Shown here one piece after another: positions 31,776 to 45,841 of a DNA stretch of 64,000 nucleotides. Each line of letters opens with the position of its first letter. The first letter of the stretch is position 1. The notes below the pieces were generated by a model. That model had not been told where the DNA came from, ran no database searches, and saw nothing but the letters and a program-made list of their open reading frames with translations. The position numbers and the translations under genes are program-made. The stretch is from Allodiplogaster sudhausi (Eukaryota > Nematoda > Chromadorea > Rhabditida > Diplogasteridae): positions 98,501-162,500 of the forward strand of contig CALZFC010000164.1 in assembly GCA_945643635.1 (NCBI GenBank). The letters run 5' to 3'.

Positions 31776-34700
31776 GCATCTCTCACGCGCTCTCTCAATT
31801 TCCATTTGTCACCTTGGCTCCTCGGCGAGGCTATAATTGGGCATTAAAGGCATCGTGTGGCAAAGTGTGTCTACAACAAATACAGCTAAAACTGCATCGC
31901 CCCTATAAATTATTGAATCGATCCAATTTTTATATAAAAATATATAAATTTTATATACATATAAATAATGAAAATTTATGCAATAAGCTGAAAGTGAGAT
32001 ACAAAAGATAGTAGATGGGGACAAGTTTTTTTTATACAAAGCTTTAAAGTGTCAACAAAGAGGATATCAATTAGGAATTATGCAAACAAGTCAGTATTTC
32101 AAAGAAGTTTATGATCCTGCAGACGATCTCATTCAGGAACAATGGAAGTAATGAGTACAGAGATACAATGAGAGATACATTGAGATTTAAACAAAAAAAC
32201 ATATGCAGAATCGCAGAGCGAGAGATTAGAGAATGAGAGCGACTTATGGATTAGGAACGTTACGACGGCAGAGCATCCAAACGATTCGCTTTCCGCCTGC
32301 GCAAGGTTCTCTCTCATGTCTCTTTCCCTCTCTCTCTCTCATCTCTCTTGTCTCTCTCTCTCTCTTGTCCTCCTCTCTCTCTCACCCTTTTTCTCCTTCT
32401 CTTTCTGCCATTCTTTCTCTCTTCTTCCCTTCCTGTGACCTGCGAAGCACAGCAAAACGACAGAGACCAGCGGAGTGCGAGAAAGGCAAACAGAAGCGAA
32501 GATGGCGAATGATGTGAAAGGATTCAAGGGGAGGGGGAGGGAAGGAATAGACAGAGAAGGAGAGAGAGAGAGAGAGAGGAGGGAGGGAGAGAAAGGTATA
32601 GACAGAGAGGGAGAGCAAAGCAGACGGTTATGAGACTGTCACGGCACAGCCAAACTCGTGTGCAGAGATTGAAATATATAGAAGGGCAAGAGAAGAAGGG
32701 AAGTGAAGATCAGTTTGGTAACATGGAAAACGGGAGATGAACATGACATATATAAGAGGGCAAATGGAGTTTCTTTTCTTATTTATTAAATATATGTTTA
32801 TTTTTTTAACATTCTTGATTTTGACAATCAAAGAACTTGGAGACAATTGGTAGAAAACGTCTGCCTAAGAAAAGTAGAGCGGAAGAATGAGAGTTATTGA
32901 TTGATTCCCACTGAACTCAGCCAAAGTCACTTTTGCTCTTATCGTCAGAAAATGCGAATAAGGGCGAGCTGTTTCGAATAGCGGAAATTTAGTAATGTGA
33001 AGGAGGGAGGAAGAGCAAAGCCTCTTAAGGTGACGTAGGGAGAAGGACATTCATGAGAGGATAAGAGAGTATGGTGGGAGTGAGGGATGATCAGGGTCAG
33101 TGGTAAGATAGGGGAAAAGAGAAGAGAAGGAGTCGAAGAGAGAGTGAGAGAGTGGAAACGGAGAGAGGAACCAAGAGGATGCGAGAGTAGACAAGTGCAG
33201 AAATTACAAAGAGATGGAAGGAGGTTGAGAGATGAGAAACTGGTAAGAACAGAGAGCATAGGAAGAGAGAAAGAGAAGAGAAGAGAAGAGAGAGAGAACG
33301 GAACCGGTCTTTTTGTCTCGGTCTGTGCGCATGGTAAGGTGCAGCAGATGAGCAGTGAGGAGAAGAGGAGAGGAGGGGCCGGAGGGGGCGCAGGCTATGG
33401 AGCTGCTTCTTGCTCTCTCTCTCTCTCTCCTCTCTCTTCCTCTCTCTGACCAGTGAGAGATCTGAGTTCCTTGGAGGAGGGGTGGCGTAGAAAGTCAATG
33501 TTGCTCTCTGTCGCCTTGGCGTGAGATTGAGGTATGTATGTACATAGAGTGACAGAGAGAGGAAAGAGTGGATACCAGATTTTCACAATGTCTGTTTTTC
33601 TATGTGCGTTTTAAGAGAGAAAGAGAGAGAAGATATCACGTCTATGCTGATAATGACAAATCGTACCGCCTTGGGGTGCGCGGTTACGCGCACAGTGATT
33701 GTCAATAAAAATAAGGGAGAACGGGGCTGCGCTAGAGATAGACAGCGAGAGAGAGATAGAAATAGTACTCCAGACGAAATCGAGGGATGCAGAGAGATGG
33801 GAAAGAGCGCCAATAGAATATCAACGATAAGAGTGTGTGTGCAGTGATTTGACACCAAGGTTGAACGGTCCTTTAGAGAGAGAGAGAGTTTGCTTGACCG
33901 ATAACATGGTAAATAAAGGCGAGAAGCATCGAAAAATAGAGGGCGCAGTCCGGGGATGATAGTCATTTTTGCAGCCTTTCGGCCTTTCAAGGTAACTTCA
34001 TAGATTCGTCTGAAACATGGATTGTAAAGATCCGCAAATACTTATGCTTTTAAGCAGAGTTATTATCTTTAACATTTAAGGAAATGCATTGCAACTCGAT
34101 TTGACTTTATTAAACATATCTCACATGAATAAAATAATTTCCGCATTGACATTGTTGAAGTCGATTCCGGAAGAGGGATAGCAACAGAGCGGATTTGCCA
34201 ACATGAATGTGAGTGCACTGGAATTGAGAGAGGGAGGGTTAGAGCAGCTGACAATGAGAGAGAGAGAGATGCATGTGAGAGATGAACTGGTTGATGACTC
34301 ACTCAAGCAACAGCCGCCAACCTCAGCCATTCGGCCACGCGTTACGTCGCATGCAGAGAGTGAGAGAGATAGAGAGGAGGGATGGAGGGACAGAGAAGAG
34401 AAGGGGAAGAAGAGAGAGAGAAAGAGTGTTGAGAGAGATTACGAGGGAGAGAGAGAGAGCGAAAGAGAAAGAGAAAGAGGAATTTGGCTAATGTATGTAC
34501 ATTTGAAACACATGTATTAGTCGGATACGAATTTAATAACTTGCTTGTGGCTGACAGTGATGGCAAATTGTAATATTTATGTATAATACGCACAAACTCA
34601 AAATAAACCTTTACAGAACAAGCTAAACATCACGTTTTCGGAAATAAATTCATGGTCTTCACACACAAAAAATAGTCCTGGAGTTCAACCACCCCCTTTG

Positions 34701-34794
34701 CATTCATGCAACGTCAATTGGTTCTATTTCCATAACTATTCAAGAGCTATACTACAAAATTCAAAAAACCGTTCAGCCAAACATATTGAAATTA
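29985..34794. other. Intergenic region, no gene recognised, microsatellite-rich
   Basis: AT-rich to about 31.3 kb. After that it is dominated by purine or pyrimidine tracts: (GA)n at about 31551-31601, (CT)n at 31742-31772, CT-rich at 32326-32420, and GA-rich at 32560-32620, 33100-33300, 33860-33890 and 34250-34480. Open frames here are Arg/Glu- or Ser/Leu-repeat artefacts of these tracts. I see no supported gene. Confidence 0.6.
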
Positions 34795-34830
34795 CCGTAA
34801 TTAATAGGACCCCCCTCCCTGAGATATGCT
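34795..34830. mobile_element. Fragment of the CCGTA..CCCCCC MITE
   Basis: CCGTAATTAATAGGACCCCC after a TA resembles the left end of the element at 29126-29569. No matching right end was found, so it is probably a solo remnant. Confidence 0.4.
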
Positions 34831-35126
34831 AGCATTGAAAATAGTACTGTCAATCTAATAGAAATTCAATGTTTCGTTAATAATGATAGTAAAAACGTTT
34901 CAATATCATAATACCAGTTTGAGCAAAGTCAATGCAAAAGACAGTACTAATGATGTAACCCTCATTTAAATATCGACGGAGTGTATAATGAAATTTTCAG
35001 GAAGTAATAAACATCAAGGCCATCTGCTAGAACATTGTTAAATAGTGCCCTTCACGGTAGTCATGGGCAAAAAAAAAATCCTTTAAACATTTAAGAGTAC
35101 GATGGGTCGAATACTAATAATTAATG

Positions 35127-35195
35127 ACTCTTGGTCTGAACAATCCATCGGAGTACTCCGTTAACTCCGACGGAATATTCAGACCAAGAGTCACT
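35127..35195. repeat. Near-perfect hairpin downstream of the tail-anchored gene
   Basis: GACTCTTGGTCTGAA (from 35127) pairs with TTCAGACCAAGAGTC (to about 35193). Inner CCATCGGAG and CTCCGACGG also pair around a loop TACTCCGTTAA. On the minus strand it lies 60-130 bases past the stop codon, so it could be in the 3' UTR, or it could be a tiny MITE. Confidence 0.7.
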
Positions 35196-35254
35196 CTGGA
35201 AGTGATATTATTAAATACTCGCGTACATTCTATCATCTTTCTGAAGGTTATTGG

Positions 35255-36606
35255 TTATTCAAAGTCGGTGAAGAAGAGAAAGACGAGCAAGCCAGTCATG
35301 AGGCCGAGGGTGAGACCGCCGATGGCCGAGGCGATTAGAGTGTACTTGCGATTCAGCAGCTGCTCCTTGATGCTCTGCTGGTAACGAGGATCTGCAAGCG
35401 AGCGTTGAATTGATGATGAGGGGATATTGAAGAAAAAAACGTTCCCCAAATACTTGAACTCCAAAAATGTAAAAACAATTACGGTGCAGATATTTTTGAT
35501 CGTTCTGATTTTAAATTTCCTTTAAAATTCTATTTTTTCCTGACAATTTACTGAAATTTTCCAGTAAAGGTGAAAAGTGTTCAAGTTGGGTTGCACCACA
35601 ATTTGGTGTAGTAAGTTTGTTTGGTGTAGTAAATAAACTAAGTTAATTTATAGAGTGATTGGTGTAATAAATGAACTAATTAATAAATTTATCAATTAGT
35701 TAAAATTCATAACCATGCCGCGGAATTTGGCTGGGTTGTTCGCGTCGCTCGGAGCGGCTCTCGTAGCCAGGCAGAGGGTAGACCTCGTAGAAGCTGGTGG
35801 GTTTACGAGCGGCCGAGGGTTGGTTGAGATGGTCGACGCCCGTGTGGTGCACGCTGGCTGGCCGCTCCAATAAATTACTTATAATTATTACACCATGTCA
35901 CGTAAAAGATTTGAAACGGAAAAAAAGGAAATTAAGAATTATATATATATATATATAACAAATAACAAAAGTCAGCAAGAACCTTTTTATGGACTGGCGC
36001 CACATGGAGCTGCTGCAGTCGGCCAGGCGCGATATACTTAGATGGATATCATTAAATATAAATATACGTTTAGCCATTTTTTTAATTGGAAAAATTTTCA
36101 CGGAACCGTTGGAGGAGCAATCGTAATTGTACATATATGATGATATATGATGAGAAAAGCACGAACTGAATGAAATCTCGGCCGATCGACGGAGGCACTT
36201 GGCGCGGCGGCGAATGAGAGACGAGCTTCGCGTGCTCGACTTTTACGTCTCGCTTTTGCCTACAATATTCAAATTTTGTGATCAAGGATAATATTAATAG
36301 GATAATATTGATCATCTAAGGTCGTTTCATCATGGTGATATAATAAATTATCAGTTGATTTAACTTTCCCAGCGTTGGATTCAATTTTTTTTTGTGAATA
36401 TGCCTCTTATGTCTCTTTTTTATTATTTTGCATGCATGTTAAAAGTTTTAATTTGCCAAATTTCAAAGATGTATTAAAAATGCAACAAATACCTCTTCGG
36501 GATCAGCATCGCCGGCCACTTCAACAATCAGAATGTCTGGCGCGTGCGAGAGAGCGCGCTCCCGGGAGCGCCCTTCCGGAGCAGCGGCATCGATTGACAG
36601 CGACAT
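35255..36606 (-). CDS. Small protein with C-terminal membrane anchor
   Basis: Five exons, 36493-36606, 36167-36252, 35983-36036, 35714-35853 and 35255-35391, join in phase to 177 codons (176 aa). It starts MSLSIDAAAPEGRSRERALS, continues with an acidic stretch (EVAGDADPEERDVKVEH) and a hydrophilic middle (SFYEVYPLPGYESRSERR). It ends with one hydrophobic helix, YTLIASAIGGLTLGLMTGLL, followed by VFLFFTDFE at the extreme C-terminus. There is no N-terminal signal, so a type II or tail-anchored membrane protein is likely. The family is not recognised. The 35853 acceptor (CCAGCCAG) is weak; 35864 is an alternative acceptor that changes phase. The donor at 35713 (ATG/GTTATG) is forced by frame. Confidence 0.72.
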
Positions 36607-38450
36607 GGACACGTTCTCTTGCATCTAATTCTTCTTTAAGCAACAATTTATTCGGCTAGAGACTATGTATATAATCCTCTTGATCTAATAAAAAAATCTA
36701 CAAATCAACTATTGAGTAGTGTCAATTCAATAAAGGAATCTAATGGAAAGTTACTGAAGAAAGAGTACAATCGTAATTTGAGATCAAAATGAGTGGTTGC
36801 GCAAAGGCTTCACGCTCAGCAGATAAGTGAAACAAAGTGAGTTCGATATGGCAGACTTCGCGTGTGCCAACTGATAAGGATGCAAGCGTATTTAACCATC
36901 TTCTCAGGAGCGGCAATCTCTCTCCCCTCTCGGAGGTGTTTTGTTGAAAGGGAACGAACGATGCGAGTTGGTTACATTTCATTTTTTAAAATTTCACTAT
37001 CACATATTTCGGTTCTTTGCAATCATTAACAATAATTAATGTATGTATGATATGACTTTGTAAATATTTCCCATCTCCTCATTTTCTGCAGCGCTCCATC
37101 TGAGCGTTCTTGACATTCCATTGTTTTTATTCTTCATCAATTCCCGGGATAACATAAACAGGCAGTAACAGTCCCCTCTCTGTCCTTTCCGTGCTCGTCT
37201 TCCTGTTCTTTATCGTGCAAGTACATTTGTATGCAGGAAAGCGGCAATCCTGTCGCTTTCGTGTACATTACTTTTCGTCACTCTATCGTCTACTCGGAGG
37301 GCTTGTTTTCAGCGGTGCGTCTGACTAGAACCAAGAGATTCTCACCCTCTCATCTCTTTTTCTCTCTTTCACCCTCTCTCTCTCTCTCGCTCCCTGCTTT
37401 TTCTCTCTCCTTTCTCTCTCTCTTTTTCTCTCACTTCTCTTTTCATTAAGTTTTCCACTCCCTTCACTTACTTTTGCATTGTCATTTTTCTCTGTCATTC
37501 CATATGATTTTCTTTTACTCGTTTCCGGGCACCAACACAGTGAAGTTCTCCTCTGGAAGACCCCCGCAACTATCTCTTACGATCTCGTCCCTGGCACCCC
37601 TATCGGCTTTTTCTTTCATTGAGCAGAACGGTAGCAGTGTCACTCACTCCGCTTTCATTACTAATTACTTGATTTGTGCAATACGATTGTTTGTTATCAC
37701 ATTATTTCCACCCTGTACTAAGTAAGCTTTGTTTACTTCTTAAAACTAAGTGGGATGGCCATATTCGTGTAGCTTTTAAACTATTTTTTTTATTTCTGTT
37801 TGTTTACCCTTGACATTTTCTCTGATTTCATAGAAAGGCTCACGAGGATGCTGACTGACTCTCGAGATAAAAGCTGCTCATCTTTTGTTTAAAAAAAGCG
37901 ATAGGATCTGTTGCAAAGGATAAGTTGGCATTGATCTCGAGAGCCTGATAATGAGAGATATCATTAAAGTTGGCGAGTCTGAGAGAGAAAGCGGAGAGGG
38001 GAGAGTATGGAGAGCAACAATTCCATGACATAGTTGTTAAAATCTCAGCTCTAGCGGAGCGCCTTTCATTGGCACAGTGAAATGCAAACAGCCAACTGGA
38101 AGTTTTGATACAAACACTTTGTTTGATTTTTATTATTTCTTTCTTACAAAATCAAGTATTGTCTGACTGTGGCATTCGGCTTGAGAATTTAACGTCTCAT
38201 GATAATAATAATATTTTCAGAACAGTCTCTAGTTAGCGCGTTAAAAATCTTTATTTTTACATTTGACCGATTTCCCGGCCCTGCCCGTGTCTTGCAATGA
38301 ACTCGTGGTGAGTTTGCCGTTTCCTTGCAGGGCCTGGCTTGACTCCCCTCCTTGTCTGCCCATTCTGCCCCCTGGCCCTGCTTTGCGATGCATGCGACTC
38401 CATGAGCTTGATGCTGCAGCCGTCGCTGCCTTGCTACTTCCAGCGAAGGC

Positions 38451-38543
<93 letters not shown>

Positions 38544-41068
38544 CTCTCTCTTTCTCCCTCTCTCTCTGCTACTCTCTGTTCTCTTTTCCTCTCTCATTCT
38601 CTCTCCCATTCTCTCGCACTCTACTTCCCTATTTCTTATTGCTTCGCTACATCTTACATGGATTGCTGCCACATACATCTGCTCATCCTTTCTTGACTCT
38701 TTCTGTACTTCTCTCTGTTCCGTCTATCTATCTCTCTCCTTCCCTCAATTCTATCTCTAAATGTATTCGTCAGTCTTTTATTGCAGCTCCAAGATTGTAT
38801 CACGATTCTTGCAAGCTTCAATTCGACGGACTATTGCGCGCCTTAATGATAAGATCGCCTACGGTAATGATTGGAGAAAATGTCTCAATTCGTCTGATCT
38901 CCCGTACACTGCATTAATCTTTCTCCCTCTCTTTCCCTCTCTCTCTCTTTCTCTCTCTCTCTTTCTCTCTCTTTTTTCTCATCTCTCTCTCTATTTTTCA
39001 ATGCTCTCTTCGTTTATCATTTTGTCGGAGCAAGCGAATCTGAGATTTCTGTTCTATTTTGAACACGTTCGCTCACACGGACATTTGTGCAAACATAATG
39101 TAGCTCTCACTAAGCTGTAGAGTCGGACGGAGCTTTGTTTGTCTCTTTATGCCTCATCGTTCATCTCTCTCTCTTACTCTCTCTCTCTCTCTCCACTTGG
39201 CTATCTCTCTCACTCGCAATGCTCCCTGTGTCTCTCTATCTCTATCTCTCCTTCATTTTCTCTCTCTATCTTTCTCTTTCTCTATCCTTCTCGCTACCTC
39301 TCTCTTCTAAGTCCTCATTATCGTTTCTACTTTTCCTGGGGCGCTCCCGACTCAACCACAGTGACCGGCCGAACATCAGAGCTTTCTTCGATAATTCTCT
39401 TTCTCCTTTTTCTTATCTCACCGCGTGCAGTTAACTTTTCAGTTTTTTTTAAATTCATCGGACATTATTCATACTTTTAGCGAAGGACTCTACCATCAGC
39501 ATCATGCCAGTCTCCATTTATTTATTACTCTAATTATTTTTGAGCATTAGAGTTCTATGTATGAAAGCAGAACAGTTACTTTTCACTTGTCCCCCATAGC
39601 TCTTTAAATTTTCGATCCCTCTTTTCTCTCATTTCTATTCTCTGACGTCTTCTCATATGCATAGATAGCAAATTGTTGAATTGCAGCAAACTCACTGATG
39701 CTCCCAGCACAGTCATCGATGCGAGCTTACAGAAGATGACGATTACTCTCGTTCCAACTGCATTTCTCTCGCTTCCTCTCTCTCTCTCTCTCTCTCTTTC
39801 TGTTTCTCTCTCGCTTTCTCTCTCTGTCTCTGCCGCTCTTCCATTCTCTGTTCTCACTGCCCGTCTCTTCTATTTCAAATCCGCTTTCCAAATGTGCGAC
39901 TGTAAGCGAATTCGTAACGTCGATCTAAATGAAATGATCGCCTTTTTTGGTTGCAGTGTAAAAATTACACGCCGAGTTTACATTGCTCTTTTGCTATATT
40001 TTTGTTTACGTTCCCTTGTTCCGCACAGAAGTCGTAAATAGTATTTAATTTACTGTTTTATTGCCATTTATGATTTTATTAATGTTGTATTAATTCTTCA
40101 GTAGCTATAAAACATTCTAGTAAATTCGCAGACTCTTTTGACGAGATTTAGTTGCTGGAATGTCTGTACAAAGTTATTGCCTTTGCTTGTATTCGTTATT
40201 ATTGCGCATATTTGCGGTGATAGATGTGCAGAGAAAGATGAAAAGAGAAAGAGAGAGAGTGAAAGGCAGAGAAACAGTGCGTAGAAGAGTGAAAGAAGGA
40301 AAGAGAGCGAGAGAGCGAGCGAGAGAGAGAGAAAGAGAGTGAGAGAGCGGGAGAGAGAGAGCGAGAGAGAGAAAGAGAGTGAGTGAGCGGGAGAGAGAGA
40401 GAATGATAACTACTCGTTTCAAAGTCATGGATAACATGCAAGGGACGCCATATTGTAGTGTTCTGAGTAGTGGATTCTCGTTGCCCTCTATTCTTTTGGG
40501 CGGCGCATGATGAAATCTTTGTACACTGCCATTTATCGCAGAGGTAATGTACATATATTTGTTTTTTTCTTGATTCCATGAATAACCGGGAGTGGAAGGG
40601 AAATGTCGTAGAGAACAGCAATAACTTTCAGAAAGATGTTACTCATCTCGTCTGGTTGTTTCATGTTAAATCCAAACAACAGTTAAAGTGTCGCAATTGA
40701 TTGTTCTTATTCAAAGTCGAATGTTTCATCTACGCGACGAATCGTCTTATTAGAAATTAGAACCTTTCAATGAGCGTGGAATTTTGATGAGTCTGCCGAC
40801 TTTGTCCAATATAAAAAATATTCTATTGTATTTTTTTCTGAATTTTCGTTCCTGTTCTCCATCAACATTTATTCCGCTGTATTGCATTGAAGATGTCTTC
40901 TATCTCGCAATTTGGTTGGATGCGCCTATATTTATAATTCACTGTGTATTTATTGCTTTGTAAATGAAAGAAAACATATTAGCCTTTATATGTGCAACAT
41001 GATTTATTTAGAATACTTTTGTGATAAGAAAAGAAGAAATGAAAAGCCGAAAAAAGTAGTTGCAGAAG
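36607..41068. other. Intergenic region, no gene recognised
   Basis: AT-rich to about 37.1 kb, then pyrimidine-rich. (CT)n arrays lie at 37340-37440, 38453-38560, 38930-39000, 39165-39300 and 39775-39830; GA-rich arrays lie at 40225-40400. A GC-richer patch at 38265-38450 has open frames on both strands but no convincing splice or family signal. Possible promoter DNA for the flanking divergent genes; no core element identified. Confidence 0.55.
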
Positions 41069-44000
41069 ATGGGCGGGCAGGACGGGCTCGGCTCGCATGG
41101 TCGGCCGCTCTGCAGTCGGCTTCTTCTCGTCATCGTCGTAGTTGCCGTGGTTTCCGTGCTGATCTCCTCGCTCGTCACCTATCTCATCGTTCGTCCCATT
41201 CCGGAAGTCGACATCAACAAGTACGGCGATTCTTTCTTTTCAATCTATTACATGCTTTATATTTTTGTAGATTATTATATAAGAATCAACTAAATTAAAT
41301 GCTTGAGAGTAAAGCCAAAAAGTTCACAATTGAGTTATTGGCTGCAATAAAGAAGGACGATCATCAAAAATAATTAATGAAAGTCGAATTTTCCGAGATC
41401 GCAGAGGCCATTTGAAATATCATTTAATTTGCGGTGATCACCCTCCTTGAACACATTTAAAAAAAGCCGAAATTTGAGCCCTAAGTTAAGTTTCTTAACT
41501 CTATAAAGTGAAATCATATAAGTCCATTAAATTAATACTTTTTTTAAATTCTTAAAAAAACTAGGAAATTCAACTGTTATCATTTTGAATTTTTGACGCT
41601 ATTGTTGTTGCGTCCTGTTATTCTGGATACGATACGAATAAATAAATAAATGTGTTCTAATACCCCCTTATATACTCCGTAGTATTCCCTTTAGAAGAAG
41701 ATCTAAGAAGAGTATGAAATTCGATTTTGGAAAACTTGTCCGTTTGAGCCGCGAGTCTGTGATGGAAGAGGCGGTGGCGGTGCCGGGACCGGCTGCTAGC
41801 GAGCTGCGCGTTCCTCGAGCTCTTCAGCCCGACACGTACTCCCTCTTCGTCCGCGTCTTCCTGCCTGGCTATGAGGCGGCCATTCCGGCAGAGCGAAATC
41901 TCACATTCGATGGCGAATTACGTTTCACATCATTTATTTATTTAACAACATCAAATTAATTTAAATGTCACAACAATTGAATATGCTGAAACCAATGGAA
42001 ATATCTGCATGCCTTGTTCCTCTGGGTTTCATTGCAGAGTATTGCTCTGCTTTAATTTGAACCAGAAAAGAGAGAGACATTTTTCTATCTCTTTCCAATA
42101 AATATTTTGATACTTGTTCGTCCTTTTCTGGATGCTCATCGCAGTATAACATATCACCTATGTACATATATAAAGTGCATATTTACCTGCACTTTTCGTA
42201 TTTCGAACGATAAGATTTTAATATTTCAGCTGGCCATTAATTTCACCGCTTCTGACGTAACAGATGCAGTCGTCCTAAATGTCAAGAACCTCACTTTCAC
42301 CGATGAATCTTTTGTCGTCGAAAAGGAGGTTTTAAATCAATCACTTCACATAACATTAAAAGCTTTATGAAGTTGAATTTTGTCTCCCGTAATGCATAAT
42401 TTTTAGTAATTTGACAAAACTGCTGACTCTTTTTTTGTAACAAAGGTTTTTTTTCTGCAAAATAATATAGTACATGATAGGCCGTAATGCAGAAGTACCC
42501 AAAAATATGACGAATTGGGCTTGTGAAGATAAAGGATGGCAATATCATTAAAAAAATTGTGACTGTTTTTAGACTCCCGACGGAATGAAACAGATCGATG
42601 TCAGAAGCTGGAAAGTCTCAGAGGAACTTGAGAAACTGACGATTGAGCTGGCGGACACAGTTGAGGCGGGAGATAAGATAAGAGTGCAGGTTCAGAGACT
42701 AGATCTGATTAATATTTTGGGTATAAAATACTCTAATTTCATTGCATCCTCGTACTTGTTTATCAGCAAAAGCTAACAATTGTTATCTATGCAGATTCAC
42801 TACATGGGACTTATCAGTGACATTCTCGGTGGACTCTACCAAGCAACGTACACTGATGGCACGGGAACGGCGAGGTTATTTAGAGGATAATTACTGAAGT
42901 AAAATATTGGTTACAATTTCAGAATGAAATGTCACATTTTTTACCGTTCAATGTTTCTTTAAAGTTGTATAAAAAAATTAATGTCTAGTTGCTTTTCCGG
43001 GAAAAAGGCGCGAATTTAAAATTGATTTTTTTTACTTGTTTCACTTGAGGATCGCGGCGGTGACCCAGATGGAGGCGACGGACGCGCGTCGCATGGTGCC
43101 GTGTCTGGACGAGCCGGCATTCAAGGCTACTTGGGATGTCGTCATCGAGCACCCGAAGGGCACCACGGCGCTCTCCAACGGCATCGAGGATGGCGAGACT
43201 GTCGAGTACGGCCATTCCATGCACAATTATTTTCCAAACTCGAGTGTTATAATCTTAGCTGTTCTGTTAAAGGGGGTGCTTATATCAGCGAAAAATTATT
43301 ATTTGCTGTGTTCACCTTGGGAGCAGGCATTCTGATTCTCGCGTACTATTTCGCAGGGTAGCACAAGCCCGCTGGGTGAAAATAGCAAGCATGAGTGAGA
43401 GTTCAACGTTTTTTTTTAATATAGCGATCGCGCTCCTTTAATACAACCATATCTCTTTTAATCAGAATTTCCAAAATGATCTACAGAGGGAAAATGTTCT
43501 TGTGCTTAACTTGTATATGTTGATGCATATAATGATGTCATCTGGCATTGTTTCAGCAGCACGGAATCCGGCTGGCAGCGCTCAAAGTTCAAGAGAACTC
43601 CCAAGATGTCTTCATATCTCCTCGCCATATTTATTGGCAACTTTGACTACTCCGAACAGAGATCGCTAAGTGGAACCAGGGTATATTTGACGGAGAGAGC
43701 ATTCTTGCACTTTTTTTATGTATACCTAACAAGAAAATAGACTGTTGTCAGGGATATCCCATTTCTCTTAACAAGTGTATAAAATTTAAAATTTGAATAC
43801 GTTTAATGTTACACCAAATTAAATACAAACATGCTTCTTTTTATTCGAGGTTCGTGTGTGGTCCCGTCCCGAGTCGGTGAACCAGACGAGGTATTCGGTA
43901 ACAGCGGGAGCGAAGGTCCTTGCATACTATGAACAATTCTACGGCATCAATTTTCCTCTCGAGAAACTCGGTTTGTTCAGTTCATCATTCCGAAATGTGA

Positions 44001-45792
44001 TAAGAAAGGAAGTGGGTCGCATTCCTCAAACTTGGGTTATTATTCCGCCGGGGTGTAAATATTTGCTCTTACTTGCACCTCTTACATAATAGGTTCGAAA
44101 TGACAGATAAATGGTATTAATTTTCAACACGTGCAGAATCACTTCGAATAGTAGAGTTAAATTAATAGAATTAATCGGGGATAAACTACTAAATATCATG
44201 CTCGTTTTTTCCAGACATGGTGGCCGTGCCGGACTTCTCAGCGGGTGCCATGGAGAACTGGGGTCTGGTGACGTACCGAGAGACTGCTCTGCTCTACGAC
44301 GAGCGATGCTATGGAATGGGCGAGAAGCAGCGCGTCGCTGTCGTCGTCGCTCATGAACTCGCGCATCAGGTTTTTCTCTCGTTCACTCATCAAGCATCAC
44401 TGATGAAACATCACTGATCAAATATATTTCCATTTAAACATAATTGAGCATCAATGAATTTAGATAATTAATTTATCACTCTGTTAAATGATGTCTTGAA
44501 ATTGTATTCATACTTGAAGTGGTTTGGCAACTTGGTGACGATGGAGTGGTGGGAGGACTTGTGGCTGAATGAAGGCTTCGCAACGCTTGTCGAATACATA
44601 GGCACGGATGTCATCTCGGAGAAGAAGTTTCATATGGCTAGTCTATGCATTTTTATCCATTATCTCTGGGTGTTCCATTTTATTTGGATGTGATTTTCAT
44701 TACAGCCCTTTTTCCGAGAAACATGATGTTTCCTCCTTTTTTAAAGCAAAACAGTAGTGATATTTAGATTAAGCTTTATAAACTTCTATTTTTCTTGTTT
44801 TCAGACTCAGCAGTTCATTGAAGACGCGCAACTGGCAGCGCAGACCATGGATGCGCTCTCCACGTCGCATCCGCTCTCCTTTAAGATAGAGCGTGCGATC
44901 GAAGTGAGCGAGGCATTCGACAGCATCACCTATCAGAAGGTTCTTTCATTGTTTTTTTCCCTTCAATTCTTGTTTCAAATTTAAATAATGTGTAAAAGTA
45001 TAACAAAATAAGAATGTAAAAATGGAGAGAAGATCACTTGTATTCTCAGGGCGGCTCTGTGCTCAGCATGATCCGTGCGGTAATGGGCGAGAATGCCTTT
45101 CTCGAAGGCCTCAAGGTATCTAGACACACTTTGCTAAATGTAGTCTAGTATTCATGCAGATTTTTTTTTCATTTCAAAATTAGCAAATATTAAAGGAGCA
45201 CGAAACTTCTCCGTAAAATACCTAATTAATTTTTCAGTTTCTCACAGTCACATGCTCTCGCGATCTTGTATCATGCGAAAGGGCTCCAATTCAAAAATGG
45301 GTTTTCTTCTCGGCCTCCAGGTGTACCTGGCGCGTCACTCGTACGGGAATGCGCGTGCGGCTGACCTGTGGGTCGCGCTAGATGAGGCCGCGAAGAAGGC
45401 CGGCATCCGCGGCCCCGACGGTCAACTCATTGATATTCCGCACTTTGCCACGCAGTGGACTACGCAGGTTACTTTCCAATTCTTATAACTTTCTTCATGC
45501 GGCTGACTTGATTATATACATTGATATTCCCCCACATCTTGCCTCGACCACTTGATTAACTGGACAAAACCCATTTAAAACTTTAAACCAAATATCTTTG
45601 TGAGATTTCGAAGGATCGTAATGCTTTTTTTCTTGTTTAAGATGGGCTTCCCTCTCCTTACGGCAGTCCGACAGAATGAGACAAGTGTTCGTCTAAGCCA
45701 GTCGCGGTTCAAGATCGACAAGGATGGCGTCGAGAAGAAGAAGTACAGGGAGCCCGAGTTTGGGTCAGTTTGAGTGAATTTTTTTTTAAATA

Positions 45793-45841
<49 letters not shown>

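Noticed and set aside
35864..35864. Alternative acceptor GGAG/CGG for the tail-anchored gene
   Set aside because: It changes the phase relative to the preceding exon. The weaker CCAG/C acceptor at 35853 keeps all exons in one frame; RNA data would decide.
38263..38917. Long plus-strand frames (165 and 192 codons)
   Set aside because: Dominated by (SL)n from a (CT)n array; the GC-richer start has open frames on both strands and no splice or family support.
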